DNA of 64,000 nt from Antedon mediterranea. Its lineage: Eukaryota; Echinodermata; Crinoidea; Comatulida; Antedonidae. The first letter of the stretch is position 1, and the number at the start of each line of letters is the position of its first letter. Location of the stretch: contig NC_092678.1 of the NCBI RefSeq assembly GCF_964355755.1, positions 10,018,922-10,082,921 on the forward strand, read 5' to 3'. The translations under genes were made by a program, and so were the position numbers. Shown one piece after another: positions 10,941 through 24,880 of the stretch. The notes below the pieces were generated by a model. That model saw only the letters and a list, made by a program, of their open reading frames with translations. It was not told the origin of the DNA and did no database searches.

Positions 10941-12770
10941 AATGGGATTTGAAGCTTTTCTAAGCACTTTGGTGTTTTTATGTTAACAAGTTTTTTCGAA
11001 AAACACAAAATGGTCTAAAACGTCTCCAAATGCGATTTGAAGATATTCTGAGCACTTTGGTGTTTTTATGTTAAAAAGTATTTTCGAAAATCACAAAATG
11101 GTCTAAAACGTCTCCAAATGCGATTTGAAGCTCTTCTGTACACTTTGATGTTTTGTGTGAAAAAGTTTAGTCGAAATGCTCAAAATGGTCTAAAACGTTT
11201 TTAAAACGATATTAAGCTATTTTGTGCTCTTTGATGTTTTTGTGTAACCAAGTTTCATCGAAAATCACAAAATGGTCTAAAACGTCTCCAAATGCGATTT
11301 GAAGCTTTTCCAAGCACTTTGCTGTTTTTATGTTAACAAGTTTTTTCGAAAATCACAAAATGGTCTAAAACGTCTCAAAATGCGATTTGAAGGTATTCTG
11401 AGCACTTTGGTGTTTTTGTGTGAAAAGTTTTAACGAAATGCTCAAAATTGTCTAAAACGGTTTCTAATGTGATTTTAAGCACTTTGATGTTTTTGTAAAA
11501 CCAAGTTTCATCGAAATGAACAAAATGGTCTAAAATGTCTCCAAATGCGATTTGAAGCTTTTCCAAGCACTTTGCTGTTTTTATGTTAACAAGCTTTTTC
11601 GAAAATCACAAAATGGTCTAAAACGTCTCCAAATGCGATTTGAAGATATTCTGAGCACTTTGGTGTTTTTATGTTAAAAAGTTTTTTCGAAAATCACAAA
11701 ATGGTCTAAAACGTCTCCAAATGCGATTTGAAGATATTCTAAGCACTTTGGTGTTTTTATGTTAACAAGTTTTTTCGAAAATCACAAAATGGTCTAAAAC
11801 GTCTCCAAATGCGATTTGAAGATATTCTAAGCACTTTGGTGTTTTTATGTTAACAAGTTTTTTCGAAAATCACAAAATGGTCTAAAACGTCTCCAAATGC
11901 GATTTGAAGATATTCTGAGCACTTTGGTGTTTTTCTGTTAAAAAGTATTTTCGAAAATCACAAAATGGTCTAAAACGTCTCCAAATGCGATTTGAAGATC
12001 TTCTGTACACTTTGATGTTTTGTGTGAAAAAGTTTAGTCGAAATGCTCAAAATGGTCTAAAACGTTTTTAAAACGATATTAAGCTATTTTGTGCTCTTTG
12101 ATGTTTTTGTGTAACCAAGTTTCATCGAAAATCACAAAATGGTCTAAAACGTCTCCAAATGCGATTTGAAGCTTTTCCAAGCACTTTGCTGTTTTTATGT
12201 TAACAAGTTTTTTCGAAAATCACAAAATGGTCTAAAACGTCTCAAAATACGATATTAAGCTGTTTTGTGCACTTTGATGATTTGTGTGAAAAGTTTTAAC
12301 GAAATGCTCAAAATGGTCTAAAACGGTTTCTAATGTGATTTTAAGCACTTTGATGTTTTTATGTAGCCAAGTTTTTTCGAAAATCACAAAATGGTCAAAA
12401 ACGTCTCCAAATGCGATTTGAAGCTTTTCTAAGCACTTTGGTTTTTTTATGTTAACAAGTTTTTTCGAAAATCACAAAATGGTCTAAAACGTCTTCAAAT
12501 GCGATTTGAAGATATTCTGAGCACTTTGGTGTTTTTCTGTTAAAAAGTATTTTCGAAAATCACAAAATGGCCTAAAACGTCTCCAAATGCGATTTGAAGC
12601 TATTCTGTACACTTTGATGTTTTGTGTGAAAAAGTTTTGTCAAAATGCTCAAAATGGTCTAAAACGTTTTTAAAACGATATTAAGCTATTTTGTGCTCTT
12701 TGATGTGTTTGTATAACCAAGTTTTTTCGAAAATCACAAAATGGTCTAAAACGTCTCCAAATGCGATTTG
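10941..12770 (+). repeat. Third, partial copy of the 3022-bp unit
   Basis: It aligns to the second copy at -3966 and to the first at -6988. Checks: caaatgggatt (10941 versus 3953), cgaaaaacac (10997 versus 7031 and 4009) and the AGATCT variant (11996 versus 8030). It stops near 12770, where the partner has gcttttccaag and ttaacaatttttt while this copy has gcttttctaag. No gene. Confidence 0.75.
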
Positions 12771-13690
12771 AAGCTTTTCTAAGCACTTTGCTGTTTTTAT
12801 GTTAACAAGTTTTTTCGAAAATCACAAAATGGTCTAAAACGTCTCCAAATGCGATTTGAAGATATTCTGAGCACTTTGGTGTTTTTATGTTAAAAAGTTT
12901 TTTCGAAAATCACAAAATGGTCTAAAACGTCTCCAAATGCGATTTGAAGATATTCTGAGCACTTTGGTGTTTTTATGTTAACAAGTTTTTTCGAAAATCA
13001 CAAAATGGTCTAAAACGTCTCCAAATGCGATTTGAAGCTATTCTGTACACTTTGATGTTTTGTGTGAAAAAGTTTTGTCGAAATGCTCAAAATGGTCTAA
13101 AACGTTTTTAAAACGATATTAAGCTATTTTGTGCTCTTTGATGTTTTTCTGTAACCAAGTTTTATCGAAATGAACAAAATGGTCTAAAACGTCTCCAAAT
13201 GCGATTTGAAGCTTTTCCAAGCACTTTGCTGTTTTTATGTTAACAAGTTTTTTCGAAAATCACAAAATGGTCTAAAACGTCTCAAAATGCGATTTGAAGG
13301 TATTCTGAGCACTTTGGTGTTTTTGTGTGAAAAGTTTTAACGAAATGCTCAAAATTGTCTAAAACGGTTTCTAATGTGATTTTAAGCACTTTGATGTTTT
13401 TGTAAAACCAAGTTTCATCGAAATGAACAAAATGGTCTAAAATGTCTCCAAATGCGATTTGAAGCTTTTCCAAGCACTTTGCTGTTTTTATGTTAACAAG
13501 CTTTTTCGAAAATCACAAAATGGTCTAAAACGTCTCCAAATGCGATTTGAAGATATTCTGAGCACTTTGGTGTTTTTATGTTAAAAAGTTTTTTCGAAAA
13601 TCACAAAATGGTCTAAAACGTCTCCAAATGCGATTTGAAGCTATTCTGTACACTTTGATGTTTTGTGTGAAAAAGTTTTGTCGAAATGAA
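12771..13690 (+). repeat. Array segment matching 9.75-10.66 and 28.1-29.0 kb
   Basis: It aligns at -3025 (12773 versus 9748, 13282 versus 10257) and at +15352. Compared with 28.9-29.2 kb it lacks 175 bp: one 88-bp alpha monomer and 87 bp at the hybrid at 13640-13726. No gene. Confidence 0.72.
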
Positions 13691-13726
13691 CAAAATGGTC
13701 TAAAACGTCTCCAAATGCGATTTGAA
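13640..13726 (+). repeat. B/C hybrid monomer, 87 bp
   Basis: It begins as class B (gctattctgtacac...gttttgtcgaaatg) and finishes as class C (aacaaaatgg...gcgatttgaa). The corresponding stretch from 29080 has a full B and a full C joined by the usual gatattaag border. The crossover lies within shared TCGAAATG, so an 87-bp loss by exchange between neighbouring monomers explains it. Confidence 0.8.
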
Positions 13727-13980
13727 GCTTTTCCAAGCACTTTGCTGTTTTTATGTTAACAAGTTTTTTCGAAAATCACAAAATGGTGTAAAACGTCTCA
13801 AAATGCGATTTGAAGGTATTCTGAGCACTTTGGTGTTTTTGTGTGAAAAGTTTTAACGAAATGCTCAAAATGGTCTAAAACGGTTCTAATGTGATTTTAA
13901 GCTATTCTAGACACTTTGATGTTTTGTGTGAAAAAGTTTTCTCGAAATGCTCAAAATGGTCTAAAACGTTTTCCAATACC

Positions 13981-14037
13981 ATATTTTGTGCAATTTGATG
14001 TTTTTGTGTAACCAAGTTTTTTGAAATGCGATTTGAA
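13981..14037 (+). repeat. Truncated monomer, first of six, further shortened
   Basis: This is the same truncated C monomer as at 29515-29572, but its left border has lost 8 bp (taagctat), so cgttttccaatacc runs directly into atattttgtgc. It is followed by the private gatattctgaggactctgg monomer. Confidence 0.78.
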
Positions 14038-15166
14038 GATATTCTGAGGACTCTGGTGTTTTTATGTTAAAAAGTTTTTTCGAAAATCACAAAATGGTCT
14101 AAAACGTCTCCAAATGCGATTTGAAGATATTCTGAGCACTTTGGTGTTTTTATGTTAAAAAGTTTTTTCGAAAATCACAAAATGGTCTAAAACGTCTCCA
14201 AATGCGAGTTGAAGCTATTCTGTACACTTTGATGTTTTGTGTGAAAAAGTTTTGTCGAAATGCTCAAAATGGTCTAAAACGTTTTTAAAACGATATTAAG
14301 CTATTTTGTGCTCTTTGATGTTTTTGTGTAACCAAGTTTTTTCGAAAATCACAAAATGGTCTAAAACGTCTCCAAATGCGATTTGAAGCTTTTCTAAGCA
14401 CTTTGGTGTTTTTATGTTAACAAGTTTTTTCGCAAATCACAAAATGGTCTAAAACGTCTCCAAATGCGATTTGAAGATATTCTGAGCACATTGGTGTTTT
14501 TATGTTAAAAAAGTTTTTTCGAAAATCACAAAATGGTCTAAAACGTTTCCAAATGCGATTTGAAGCTCTTCTGTACACTTTGATGTTTTGTGTGAAAAAG
14601 TTTTTTCGAAATGCTCAAAATGGTCTAAAACGTTTTTAAATACGATATTAAGCTGTTTTGTGCACTTTGATGGTTTGTGTGAAAAGTTTTAACGAAATGC
14701 TCAAAATGGTCAAAAACGGTTTCTAATGTGATTTTAAGCACTTTGATGTTTTTGTGTAACCAAGTTTTTTCGAAAATCACAAATTGGTCTAAAACGTCTC
14801 CAAATGCGATTTGAAGCTTTTCTAAACACTTTGGTGCTTTTATGTTAACAAGTTTTTTCGAAAATCACAAAATGGTCTAAAACGTCTCCAAATGCGATTT
14901 GAAGCTTTTCTAAACACTTTGGTGTTTTTATGTTAACAAGTTTTTTCGAAAATCACAAAATGGTCTAAAACGTCTTCAAATGCGATTTGAAGATATTCTG
15001 AGCACTTTGGTGTTTTTCTGTTAAAAAGTTTTTTCGAAAATCACAAAATGGTCTAAAACGTCTCCAAATGCGATTTGAAGCTCTTCTGTACACTTTGATG
15101 TTTTGTGTGAAAAAGTTTTCTCGAAATGCTCAAAATGGTCTAAAACGTTTTCCAATACCATAATAA

Positions 15167-15224
15167 GCTATTTTGTGCAATTTGATGTTTTTATGTAACC
15201 AAGTTTTTTGAAATGCGATTTGAA
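15167..15224 (+). repeat. 58-bp truncated C monomer
   Basis: It starts gctattttgtgcaatttg and after aagttttttg joins aaatgcgatttgaa, missing 30 bp that includes the whole conserved core. The preceding B-type monomer ends cgttttccaatacc and here has the private ataataag for atattaag. Confidence 0.85.
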
Positions 15225-18200
15225 GATATTCTGAGCACTTTGGTGTTTTTATGTTAAAAAGTTTTTTCGAAAATCACAAAATGGTCTAAAACGTCTCCAA
15301 ATGCGATTTGAAGATATTCTGAGCACTTTGGTGTTTTTATGTTAAAAAGTTTTTTCGAAAATCACAAAATGGTCTAAAACGTCTCCAAATGCGATTTGAA
15401 GCTATTCTGTACACTTTGATGTTTTGTGTGAAAAAGTTTTGTCGAAATGCTCAAAATGGTCTAAAACGTTTTTAAAACGATATTAAGCTATTATGTGCTC
15501 TTTGATGTTTTTGTGTAACCAAGTTTTTTCGAAAATCACAAAATGGTCTAAAACGTCTCCAAATGCGATTTGAAGCTTTTCTAAGCACTTTGGTGTTTTT
15601 ATGTTAACAAGTTTTTTCGAAAATCACAAAATGGTCTAAAACGTCTCAAAATGCGATTTGAAGGTATTCTGAGCACTTTGGTGTTTTTGTGTGAAAAGTT
15701 TTAACGAAATGCTCAAAATGGTCTAAAACGGTTTCTAATGTGATTTTAAGCACTTTGATGTTTTTGTGTAACCAAGTTTTTTCGAAAATCACAAAATGGT
15801 CTAAAACGTCTCCAAATGCGATTTGAAGCTATTCTGTACACTTTGATGTTTTGTGTGAAAAAAGTTTTGTCGAAATGCTCAAAATGGTCTAAAACGTTTT
15901 TAAAACGATATTGAGCTATTTTGTGCTCTTTGATGTTTTTGTGTAACCAAGTTTTATCGAAATGAACAAAATGGTCTAAAACGTCTCCAAATGCGATTTG
16001 AAGCTTTTCCAAGCACTTTGCTGTTTTTATATTAAGTTTTTTCGAAAATCACAAAATGGTCTAAAACGTCTCTAAATGCGATTTGAAGGTATTCTGAGCA
16101 ATTTGGTGTTTTTGTGTGAAAAGTTTTAACGAAATGCTCAAAATTGTCTAAAACGGTTTCTAATGTGATTTTAAGCACTTTGATGTTTTTGTAAAACCAA
16201 GTTTCATCGAAATGCACAAAATGGTCTAAAACGTCTCCAAATGCGATTTGAAGCTATTCTGTACACTTTGATGTTTTGTGTGAAAAAAGTTTTGTCGAAA
16301 TGCTCAAAATGGTCTAAAACGTTTTTAAAACGATATTAAGCTATTTTGTGCTCTTTGATGATTTTGTGTAACCAAGTTTTATCGAAATGAACAAAATGGT
16401 CTAAAACGTCTCCAAATGCGATTTGAAGCTTTTCCAAGCACTTTGCTGTTTTTATGTTAACAGGTTTTTTCGAAAATCACAAAATGGTCTAAAACGTCTC
16501 AAAATGCGATTTGAAGGTATTCTGAGCACTTTGGTGTTTTTGTGTGAAAAGTTTTAACGAAATGCTCAAAATTGTCTAAAACGGTTTCTAATGTGATTTT
16601 AAGCACTTTGATGTTTTTGTAAAACCAAGTTTCATCGAAATGCACAAAATGGTCTAAAATGTCTCCAAATGCGATTTGAAGCTTTTCCAAGCACTTTGCT
16701 GTTTTTATGTTAACAAGCTTTTTCGAAAATCACAAAAGGGTCTAAAACGTCTCCAAATGTGATTTGAAGATATTCTGAGCACTTTGGTATTTTTATGTTA
16801 AAAAGTTTTTTCGAAAATCACAAAATGGTCTAAAACGTCTCCAAATGCGATTTGAAGATATTCTGAGCACTTTGGTGTTTTTATGTTAAAAAGTTTTTTC
16901 GAAAATCACAAAATGGTCTAAAACGTCTCCAAATGCGATTTGAAGCTATTCTGTACACTTTGATGTTTTGTGTGAAAAAGTTTTGTCGAAATGCTCAAAA
17001 TGGTTTAAAACGTTTTTAAAACGATATTAAGCTATTTTGTGCTCTTTGATGTTTTTGTATAACCAAGTTTCATCGAAATGCACAAAATGGTCTAAAACGT
17101 CTCCAAATACGATTTGAAGCTTTTCCAAGCACGTTGCTGTTTTTATGTTAACAAGTTTTTTCGAAAATCACAAAATTGTCTAAAACGTCTCAAAATGCGA
17201 TTTGAAGGTATTCTGAGCACTTTGGTGTTTTTGTGTGAAAAGTTTTAACGAAAAGCTCAAAATGGTCTAAAACGGTTCTAATGTGATTTTAAGCACTTTG
17301 ATGTTTTTGTACAACCAAGTTTCATCGAAATGCTCAAAATGGTCTAAAACGTTTTTAAAACGATATTAAGCTATTTTGTGCTCTTTGATGTTTTTGTGTA
17401 ACCAAGTTTTTTTCGAAAATCACAAAATGGTCTAAAACGTCTCCAAATGCGATTTGAAGCTTTTCTAAGCACTTTGGTGTTTTTATGTTAACAAGTTTTT
17501 TCGAAAATCGCAAAATGGTCTAAAACGTCTCAAAATGCGATTTGAAGGTATTCTGAGCACTTTGGTGTTTTTGTGTGAAAAGTTTTAACGAAATGCTCAA
17601 AATGGTCTAAAACGGTTTCTAATGTGATTTTAACCACTTTGATGTTTTTGTGTAACCAAGTTCTTTTCGAAAATCACAAAATGGTCTAAAACGTCTCCAA
17701 ATGCGATTTGAAGCTTTTCTAAGCACTTTGGTGTTTTTATGTTAACAAGTTTTTTCGAAAATCACAAAATGGTCTAAAACGTCTCAAAATGCGATTTGAA
17801 GGTATTCTGAGCACTTTGGTGTTTTTGTGTGAAAAGTTTTAACGAAATGCTCAAAATGGTCTAAAACGGTTTCTAATGTGATTTTAACCACTTTGATGTT
17901 TTTGTGTAACCAAGTTTTTTCGAAAATCACAAAATGGTCTAAAACGTCTCCAAATGCGATTTGAAGCTTTTCTAAGCACTTTGGTGTTTTTATGTTAACA
18001 AGTTTTTTCGAAAATCACAAAATGGTCTAAAACGTCTCCAAATGCGATTTGAAGCTATTCTGTACACTTTGATGTTTTGTGTGAAAAAAGTTTTGTCGAA
18101 ATGCTCAAAATGGTCTAAAACGTTTTTAAAACGATATTAAGCTATTTTGTGCTCTTTGATGTTTTTGTGTAACCAAGTTTTATCGAAATGAACAAAATGT

Positions 18201-21200
18201 TCTAAAACGTCTCCAAATGCGATTTGAAGCTTTTCCAAGCACTTTGCTGTTTTTATGTTAAGTTTTTTCGAAAATCACAAATTGGTCTAAAACGTCTCTA
18301 AATGCGAGTTGAAGGTATTCTGAGCACTTTGGTGTTTTTGTGTGAAAAGTTTTAACGAAATGCTCAAAATTGTCTAAAACGGTTTCTAATGTGATTTTAA
18401 GCACTTTGATGTTTTTGTAAAACCAAGTTTCATCGAAATGCACAAAATGGTCTAAAACGTCTCCAAATGCGATTTGAAGCTTTTCCAAGCACTTTGCTGT
18501 TTTTATGTTAACAAGCTTTTTCGAAAATCACAAAATGGTCTAAAACGTCTCCAAATGCGATTTGAAGATATTCTGAGCACTTTGGTGTTTTTATGTTAAA
18601 AAGTTTTTTCGAAAATCACAAAATGGTCTAAAACGTCTCCAAATGCGATTTGAAGCTCTTCTGTACACTTTGATGTTTTGTGTGAATAAGTTTTGTCAAA
18701 ATGCTCAAAATGGTCTAAAACGTTTTTAAAACGATATTAAGCTATTTTGTGCTCTTTGATGTTTTTGTATAACCAAGTTTTTTCGAAAATCACAAAAATG
18801 TCTAAAACGTCTCCAAATGCGATTTGAAGATATTCTGAGCACTTTGGTGTTTTTATGTTAAAAAGTTTTTTCGAAAATCACAAAATGGTCTAAAACGTCT
18901 CCAAATGCGATTTGAAGATATTCTGAGCACTTTGGTGTTTTGTGTGAAAAGTTTTGTCGAAATGCTCAAAATGGTCTAAAACGTTTTTAAAACGATATTA
19001 AGCTATTTTGTGCTCTTTGATGTTTTTGTGTAACCAAGTTTCATCGAAATGAACAAAATGGTCTAAAACGTCTCCAAATGCGATTTGAAGCTTTTCTAAG
19101 CACTTTGGTGTTTTTATGTTAACAAGTTTTTTCGAAAATCACAAAATGGTCTAAAACGTCTCCAAATGCGATTTGAAGATATTCTGAGCACTTTGCTGTT
19201 TTTATGTTAACAAGTTTTTTCGAAAATCACAAAATGGTCTAAAACGTCTCAAAATGCTATTTGAAGGTATTCTGAGCACTTTGGTGTTTTTGTGTGAAAA
19301 GTTTTAACGAAATGCTCAAAATGGTCTAAAACGGTTCTAATGTGATTTTAAGCACTTTGATGTTTTTGTATAACCAAGTTTCATCGAAATGCTCAAAATG
19401 GTCTAAAACGTTTTTAAAACGATATTAAGCTATTTTGTGCTCTTTGATGTTTTTGTGTAACGAAGTTTCATCGAAATGAACAAAATGGTCTAAAACGTCT
19501 CCAAATGCGATTTGAAGCTTTTCCAAGCACTTTGCTGTTTTTATGTTAACAAGTTTTTTCGAAAATCACAAAATGGCCTAAAACGTCTCAAAATGCGATT
19601 TCAAGGTATTCTGAGCACTTTGGTGTTTTTGTGTGAAAGGTTTTAACGAAATGCTCAAAATGGTCTAAAACGGTTTCTAATGTGATTTTAAGCACTTTGA
19701 TGTTTTTGTATAACCAAGTTTCATCGAAATGCACAAAATGGTCTAAAACGTCTCCAAATGCGATTTGAAGCTTTTCTAAGCACTTTGCTGTTTTTATGTT
19801 AAAAAGTTTTTTCGAAAATCACAAAATGGTCTAAAACGTCTCCAAATGCGATTTGAAGATATTCTGAGCACTTTGGTGTTTTTATGTTAAAAAGTTTTTT
19901 CGAAAATCACAAAATGGTCTAAAACGTCTCCAAATGCGATTTGAAGATATTCTGAGCACTTTGGTGTTTTTATGTTAAAAAGTTTTTTCGAAAATCACAA
20001 AATGGTCTAAAACGTCTCCAAATGCGATTTGAAGCTATTCTGTACACTTTGATGTTTTGTGTGAAAAAGTTTTGTCGAAATGCTCAAAATGGTCTAAAAC
20101 GTTTTTAAAACGATATTAAGCTATTTTGTGCTCTTTGATGTTTTTGTGTAACCAAGTTTTATCGAAATGAACAAAATGGTCTAAAACGTCTCCAAATGCG
20201 ATTTGAAGCTTTTCTAAGCACTTTGCTGTTTTTATGTTAACAAGTTTTTTCGAAAATCACAAAATGGTCTAAAACGTCTCCAAATGGGATTTGAAGCTTT
20301 TCTAAGCACTTTGGTGTTTTTATGTTAACAAGTTTTTTCGAAAAACACAAAATGGTCTAAAACGTCTCCAAATGCGATTTGAAGATATTCTGAGCACTTT
20401 GGTGTTTTTATGTTAAAAAGTATTTTCGAAAATCACAAAATGGTCTAAAACGTCTCCAAATGCGATTTGAAGCTCTTCTGTACACTTTGATGTTTTGTGT
20501 GAAAAAGTTTAGTCGAAATGCTCAAAATGGTCTAAAACGTTTTTAAAACGATATTAAGCTATTTTGTGCTCTTTGATGTTTTTGTGTAACCAAGTTTCAT
20601 CGAAAATCACAAAATGGTCTAAAACGTCTCCAAATGCGATTTGAAGCTTTTCCAAGCACTTTGCTGTTTTTATGTTAACAAGTTTTTTCGAAAATCACAA
20701 AATGGTCTAAAACGTCTCAAAATGCGATTTGAAGGTATTCTGAGCACTTTGGTGTTTTTGTGTGAAAAGTTTTAACGAAATGCTCAAAATTGTCTAAAAC
20801 GGTTTCTAATGTGATTTTAAGCACTTTGATGTTTTTGTAAAACCAAGTTTCATCGAAATGAACAAAATGGTCTAAAATGTCTCCAAATGCGATTTGAAGC
20901 TTTTCCAAGCACTTTGCTGTTTTTATGTTAACAAGCTTTTTCGAAAATCACAAAATGGTCTAAAACGTCTCCAAATGCGATTTGAAGATATTCTGAGCAC
21001 TTTGGTGTTTTTATGTTAAAAAGTTTTTTCGAAAATCACAAAATGGTCTAAAACGTCTCCAAATGCGATTTGAAGATATTCTAAGCACTTTGGTGTTTTT
21101 ATGTTAACAAGTTTTTTCGAAAATCACAAAATGGTCTAAAACGTCTCCAAATGCGATTTGAAGATATTCTAAGCACTTTGGTGTTTTTATGTTAACAAGT

Positions 21201-21835
21201 TTTTTCGAAAATCACAAAATGGTCTAAAACGTCTCCAAATGCGATTTGAAGATATTCTGAGCACTTTGGTGTTTTTATGTTAAAAAGTATTTTCGAAAAT
21301 CACAAAATGGTCTAAAACGTCTCCAAATGCGATTTGAAGCTCTTCTGTACACTTTGATGTTTTGTGTGAAAAAGTTTAGTCGAAATGCTCAAAATGGTCT
21401 AAAACGTTTTTAAAACGATATTAAGCTATTTTGTGCTCTTTGATGTTTTTGTGTAACCAAGTTTCATCGAAAATCACAAAATGGTCTAAAACGTCTCCAA
21501 ATGCGATTTGAAGCTTTTCCAAGCACTTTGCTGTTTTTATGTTAACAAGTTTTTTCGAAAATCACAAAATGGTCTAAAACGTCTCAAAATACGATAATAA
21601 GCTGTTTTGTGCACTTTGATGATTTGTGTGAAAAGTTTTAACGAAATGCTCAAAATGGTCTAAAACGGTTTCTAATGTGATTTTAAGCACTTTGATGTTT
21701 TTATGTAGCCAAGTTTTTTCGAAAATCACAAAATGGTCAAAAACGTCTCCAAATGCGATTTGAAGCTTTTCTAAGCACTTTGGTGTTTTTATGTTAACAA
21801 GTTTTTTCGAAAATCACAAAATGGTCTAAAACGTC

Positions 21836-24571
21836 TCAAAATGCAATTTGAAGCTATTCTGTACACTTTGATGTTTTGTGTGAAAAAGTTTTGTCAAAAT
21901 GCTCAAAATGGTCTAAAACGTTTTTAAAACGATATTAAGCTATTTTGTGCTCTTTGATGTTTTTGTATAACCAAGTTTTTTCGAAAATCACAAAATGGTC
22001 TAAAACGTCTCCAAATGCGATTTGAAGCTTTTCTAAACACTTTGGTGTTTTTATGTTAACAAGTTTTTTCGAAAATCACAAAATGGTCTAAAACGTCTCC
22101 AAATCCGATTTGAAGCTATTCTGTACACTTTGATGTTTTGTGTGAAAAAGTTTTGTCGAAATGCTCAAAATGGTCTAAAACGTTTTTAAAACGATATTAA
22201 GCTATTTTGTGCTCTTTGATGTTTTTGTGTAACCAAGTTTCATCGATATGAACAAAATGGTCTAAAACGTCTCAAAATGCGATTTGAAGGTATTCTGAGC
22301 ACTTTGGTGTTTTTGGGTGAAAAGTTTTAACGAAATGCTCAAAATGGTCTAAAACGGTTTCTAATGTGATTTTAAGCACTTTGAAGTATTTGTAAAAACA
22401 AGTTTCATCGAAATGCACAAAATAGTCTAAAACGTCTTCAAATGCGATTTGAAGCTTTTCTAAGCACTTTGGTGTTTTTATGTTAACAAGTTTTTTCGAA
22501 AATCACAAAATGGTCTAAAACGTCTCCAAATGCGATTTGAAGATATTCTGAGCACTTTGGTGTTTTTATGTTAAAAAGTATTTTCGAAAATCACAAAATG
22601 GTCTAAAACGTCTCCAAATGCGATTTGAAGCTCTTCTGTACACTTTGATGTTTTGTGTGAAAAAGTTTAGTCGAAATGCTCAAAATGGTCTATAACGTTT
22701 TTAAAACGATATTAAGCTATTTTGTGCTCTTTGATGTTTTTGTGTAACCAAGTTTCATCGAAAATCACAAAATGGTCTAAAACGTCTCCAAATGCGATTT
22801 GAAGATATTCTGAGCACTTTGGTGTTTTTATGTTAACAAGTTTTTTCGAAAATCACAAAATGGTCTAAAACGTCTCCAAATGCGATTTGAAGATATTCTG
22901 AGCACTTTGGTGTTTTTATGTTAAAAAGTTTTTTCGAAAATCACAAAATGGTCTAAAACGTCTCCAAATGCGATTTGAAGCTATTCTATACACTTTGATG
23001 TTTTGTGTTAAAAAGTTTTGTCGAAATGCTCAAAATGGTTTAAAACGTTTTTAAAACGATATTAAGCTATTTTGTGCTCTTTGATGTTTTTGTGTAACCA
23101 AGTTTCATCGAAATGAACAAAATGGTCTAAAACGTCTCCAAATGCGATTTGAAGCTTTTCCAAGCACTTTGCTGTTTTTATGTTAACAAGTTTTTTCGAA
23201 AATCACAAAATTGTCTAAAACGTCTCAAAATGCGATTTGAAGGTATTCTGAGCACTTTGGTGTTTTTGTGTGAAAAGTTTTAACGAAAAGCTCAAAATGG
23301 TCTAAAACGGTTCTAATGTGATTTTAAGCACTTTGATGTTTTTGTACAACCAAGTTTCATCGAAATGCTCAAAATGGTCTAAAACGTTTTTAAAACGATA
23401 TTAAGCTATTTTGTGCTCTTTGATGTTTTTGTGTAACCAAGTTTTTTCGAAAATCACAAAATGGTCTAAAACGTCTCCAAATGCGATTTGAAGCTTTTCT
23501 AAGCACTTTGGTGTTTTTATGTTAACAAGTTTTTTCGAAAATCACAAAATGGTCTAAAACGTCTCCAAATGCGATTTGAAGATATTCTGAGCACTTTGGT
23601 GTTTTTCTGTTAAAAAGTATTTTCGAAAATCACAAAATGGTCTAAAACGTCTCCAAATGCAATTTGAAGCTATTCTGTACACTTTGATGTTTTGTGTGAA
23701 AAAGTTTTGTCAAAATGCTCAAAATGGTCTAAAACGTTTTTAAAACGATATTAAGCTATTTTGTGCTCTTTGATGTTTTTGTATAACCAAGTTTTTTCGA
23801 AATGAACAAAATGGTCTAAAACGTCTCCAAATGCGATTTGAAGCTTTTCTAAACACTTTGGTGTTTTTATGTTAACAAGTTTTTTCGAAAATCACAAAAT
23901 GGTCTAAAACGTCTCCAAATCCGATTTGAAGCTATTCTGTACACTTTGATGTTTTGTGTGAAAAAGTTTTGTCGAAATGCTCAAAATGGTCTAAAACGTT
24001 TTTAAAACGATATTAAGCTATTTTGTGCTCTTTGATGTTTTTGTGTAACCAAGTTTCATCGATATGAACAAAATGGTCTAAAACGTCTCAAAATGCGATT
24101 TGAAGGTATTCTGAGCACTTTGGTGTTTTTGGGTGAAAAGTTTTAACGAAATGCTCAAAATGGTCTAAAACGGTTTCTAATGTGATTTTAAGCACTTTGA
24201 AGTATTTGTAAAAACAAGTTTCATCGAAATGCACAAAATAGTCTAAAACGTCTCCAAATGCGATTTGAAGCTTTTCTAAGCACTTTGGTGTTTTTATGTT
24301 AACAAGTTTTTTCGAAAATCACAAAATGGTCTAAAACGTCTCCAAATGCGATTTGAAGATATTCTGAGCACTTTGGTGTTTTTATGTTAAAAAGTATTTT
24401 CGAAAATCACAAAATGGTCTAAAACGTCTCCAAATGCGATTTGAAGCTCTTCTGTACACTTTGATGTTTTGTGTGAAAAAGTTTAGTCGAAATGCTCAAA
24501 ATGGTCTAAAACGTTTTTAAAACGATATTAAGCTATTTTGTGCTCTTTGATGTTTTTGTGTAACCAAGTTT
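21836..24571 (+). repeat. 1816-bp repeat marked by ATCGAT monomers
   Basis: About 21841-22755 recurs at 23657-24571, offset +1816. Checks: gcaatttgaag (21841/23657), caaatccgattt (22101/23917), ATCGAT (22242/24058) and tttttgggtg. The copies differ near 21984/23800 (gaaaatcac versus gaaatgaac) and end where tctataacg (22691) meets tctaaaacg. The 0.9 kb between them is made of ordinary monomers. Confidence 0.78.
22242..22247 (+). other. ATCGAT-marked C-monomer lineage (8 sites seen)
   Basis: The usual catcgaaatgaac is catcgatatgaac here, making ATCGAT. I found it at 22242, 24058, 37175, 38126, 52711, 56223, 57514 and 59330. In seven of the eight (all but 37175) it is followed 68 bp later by tttttgggtg, then by ttgaagtatttgtaaaaac and aatagtctaaaacg. 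This linked set of private variants traces one expanded lineage. Confidence 0.8.
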
Positions 24572-24880
24572 CATCGAAATGAACAAAATGGTCTAAAACG
24601 TCTCCAAATGCGATTTGAAGCTTTTCTAAGCACTTTGGTGTTTTTATGTTAACAAGTTTTTTCGAAAATCACAAAATGGTCTAAAACGTCTCCAAATGCG
24701 ATTTGAAGATATTCTGAGCACTTTGCTGTTTTTATGTTAACAAGTTTTTTCGAAAATCACAAAATGGTCTAAAACGTCTCAAAATGCTATTTGAAGGTAT
24801 TCTGAGCACTTTGGTGTTTTTGTGTGAAAAGTTTTAACGAAATGCTCAAAATGGTCTAAAACGGTTCTAATGTGATTTTA

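Larger units (their letters stand above)
13691..21170 (+). repeat. A1: copy 1 of the ~15-kb super-repeat
   Basis: It aligns to A2 at +15535 from about 14046 on and to A3 at +30469 over its later part. Checks: ttaacagg (about 16460), tttttatatt (about 16026), cacaaaaggg (16731) and 18258. Private differences from A2 and A3 include an 8-bp deletion near 13984 (atattttgtg for atattaagctattttgtg), a at 15163, a at 15493, a at 16361, g at 17133 and a at 18798. The match to A2 ends near 21170; the match to A3 continues to about 23430. No gene. Confidence 0.82.

Noticed and set aside
13906-13911. TCTAGA site as an insertion scar or cloning junction
   Set aside because: It arises from gctattctgtacac changing to gctattctagacac, and the same form is present in the A2 copy near 29433, so it is an inherited variant.
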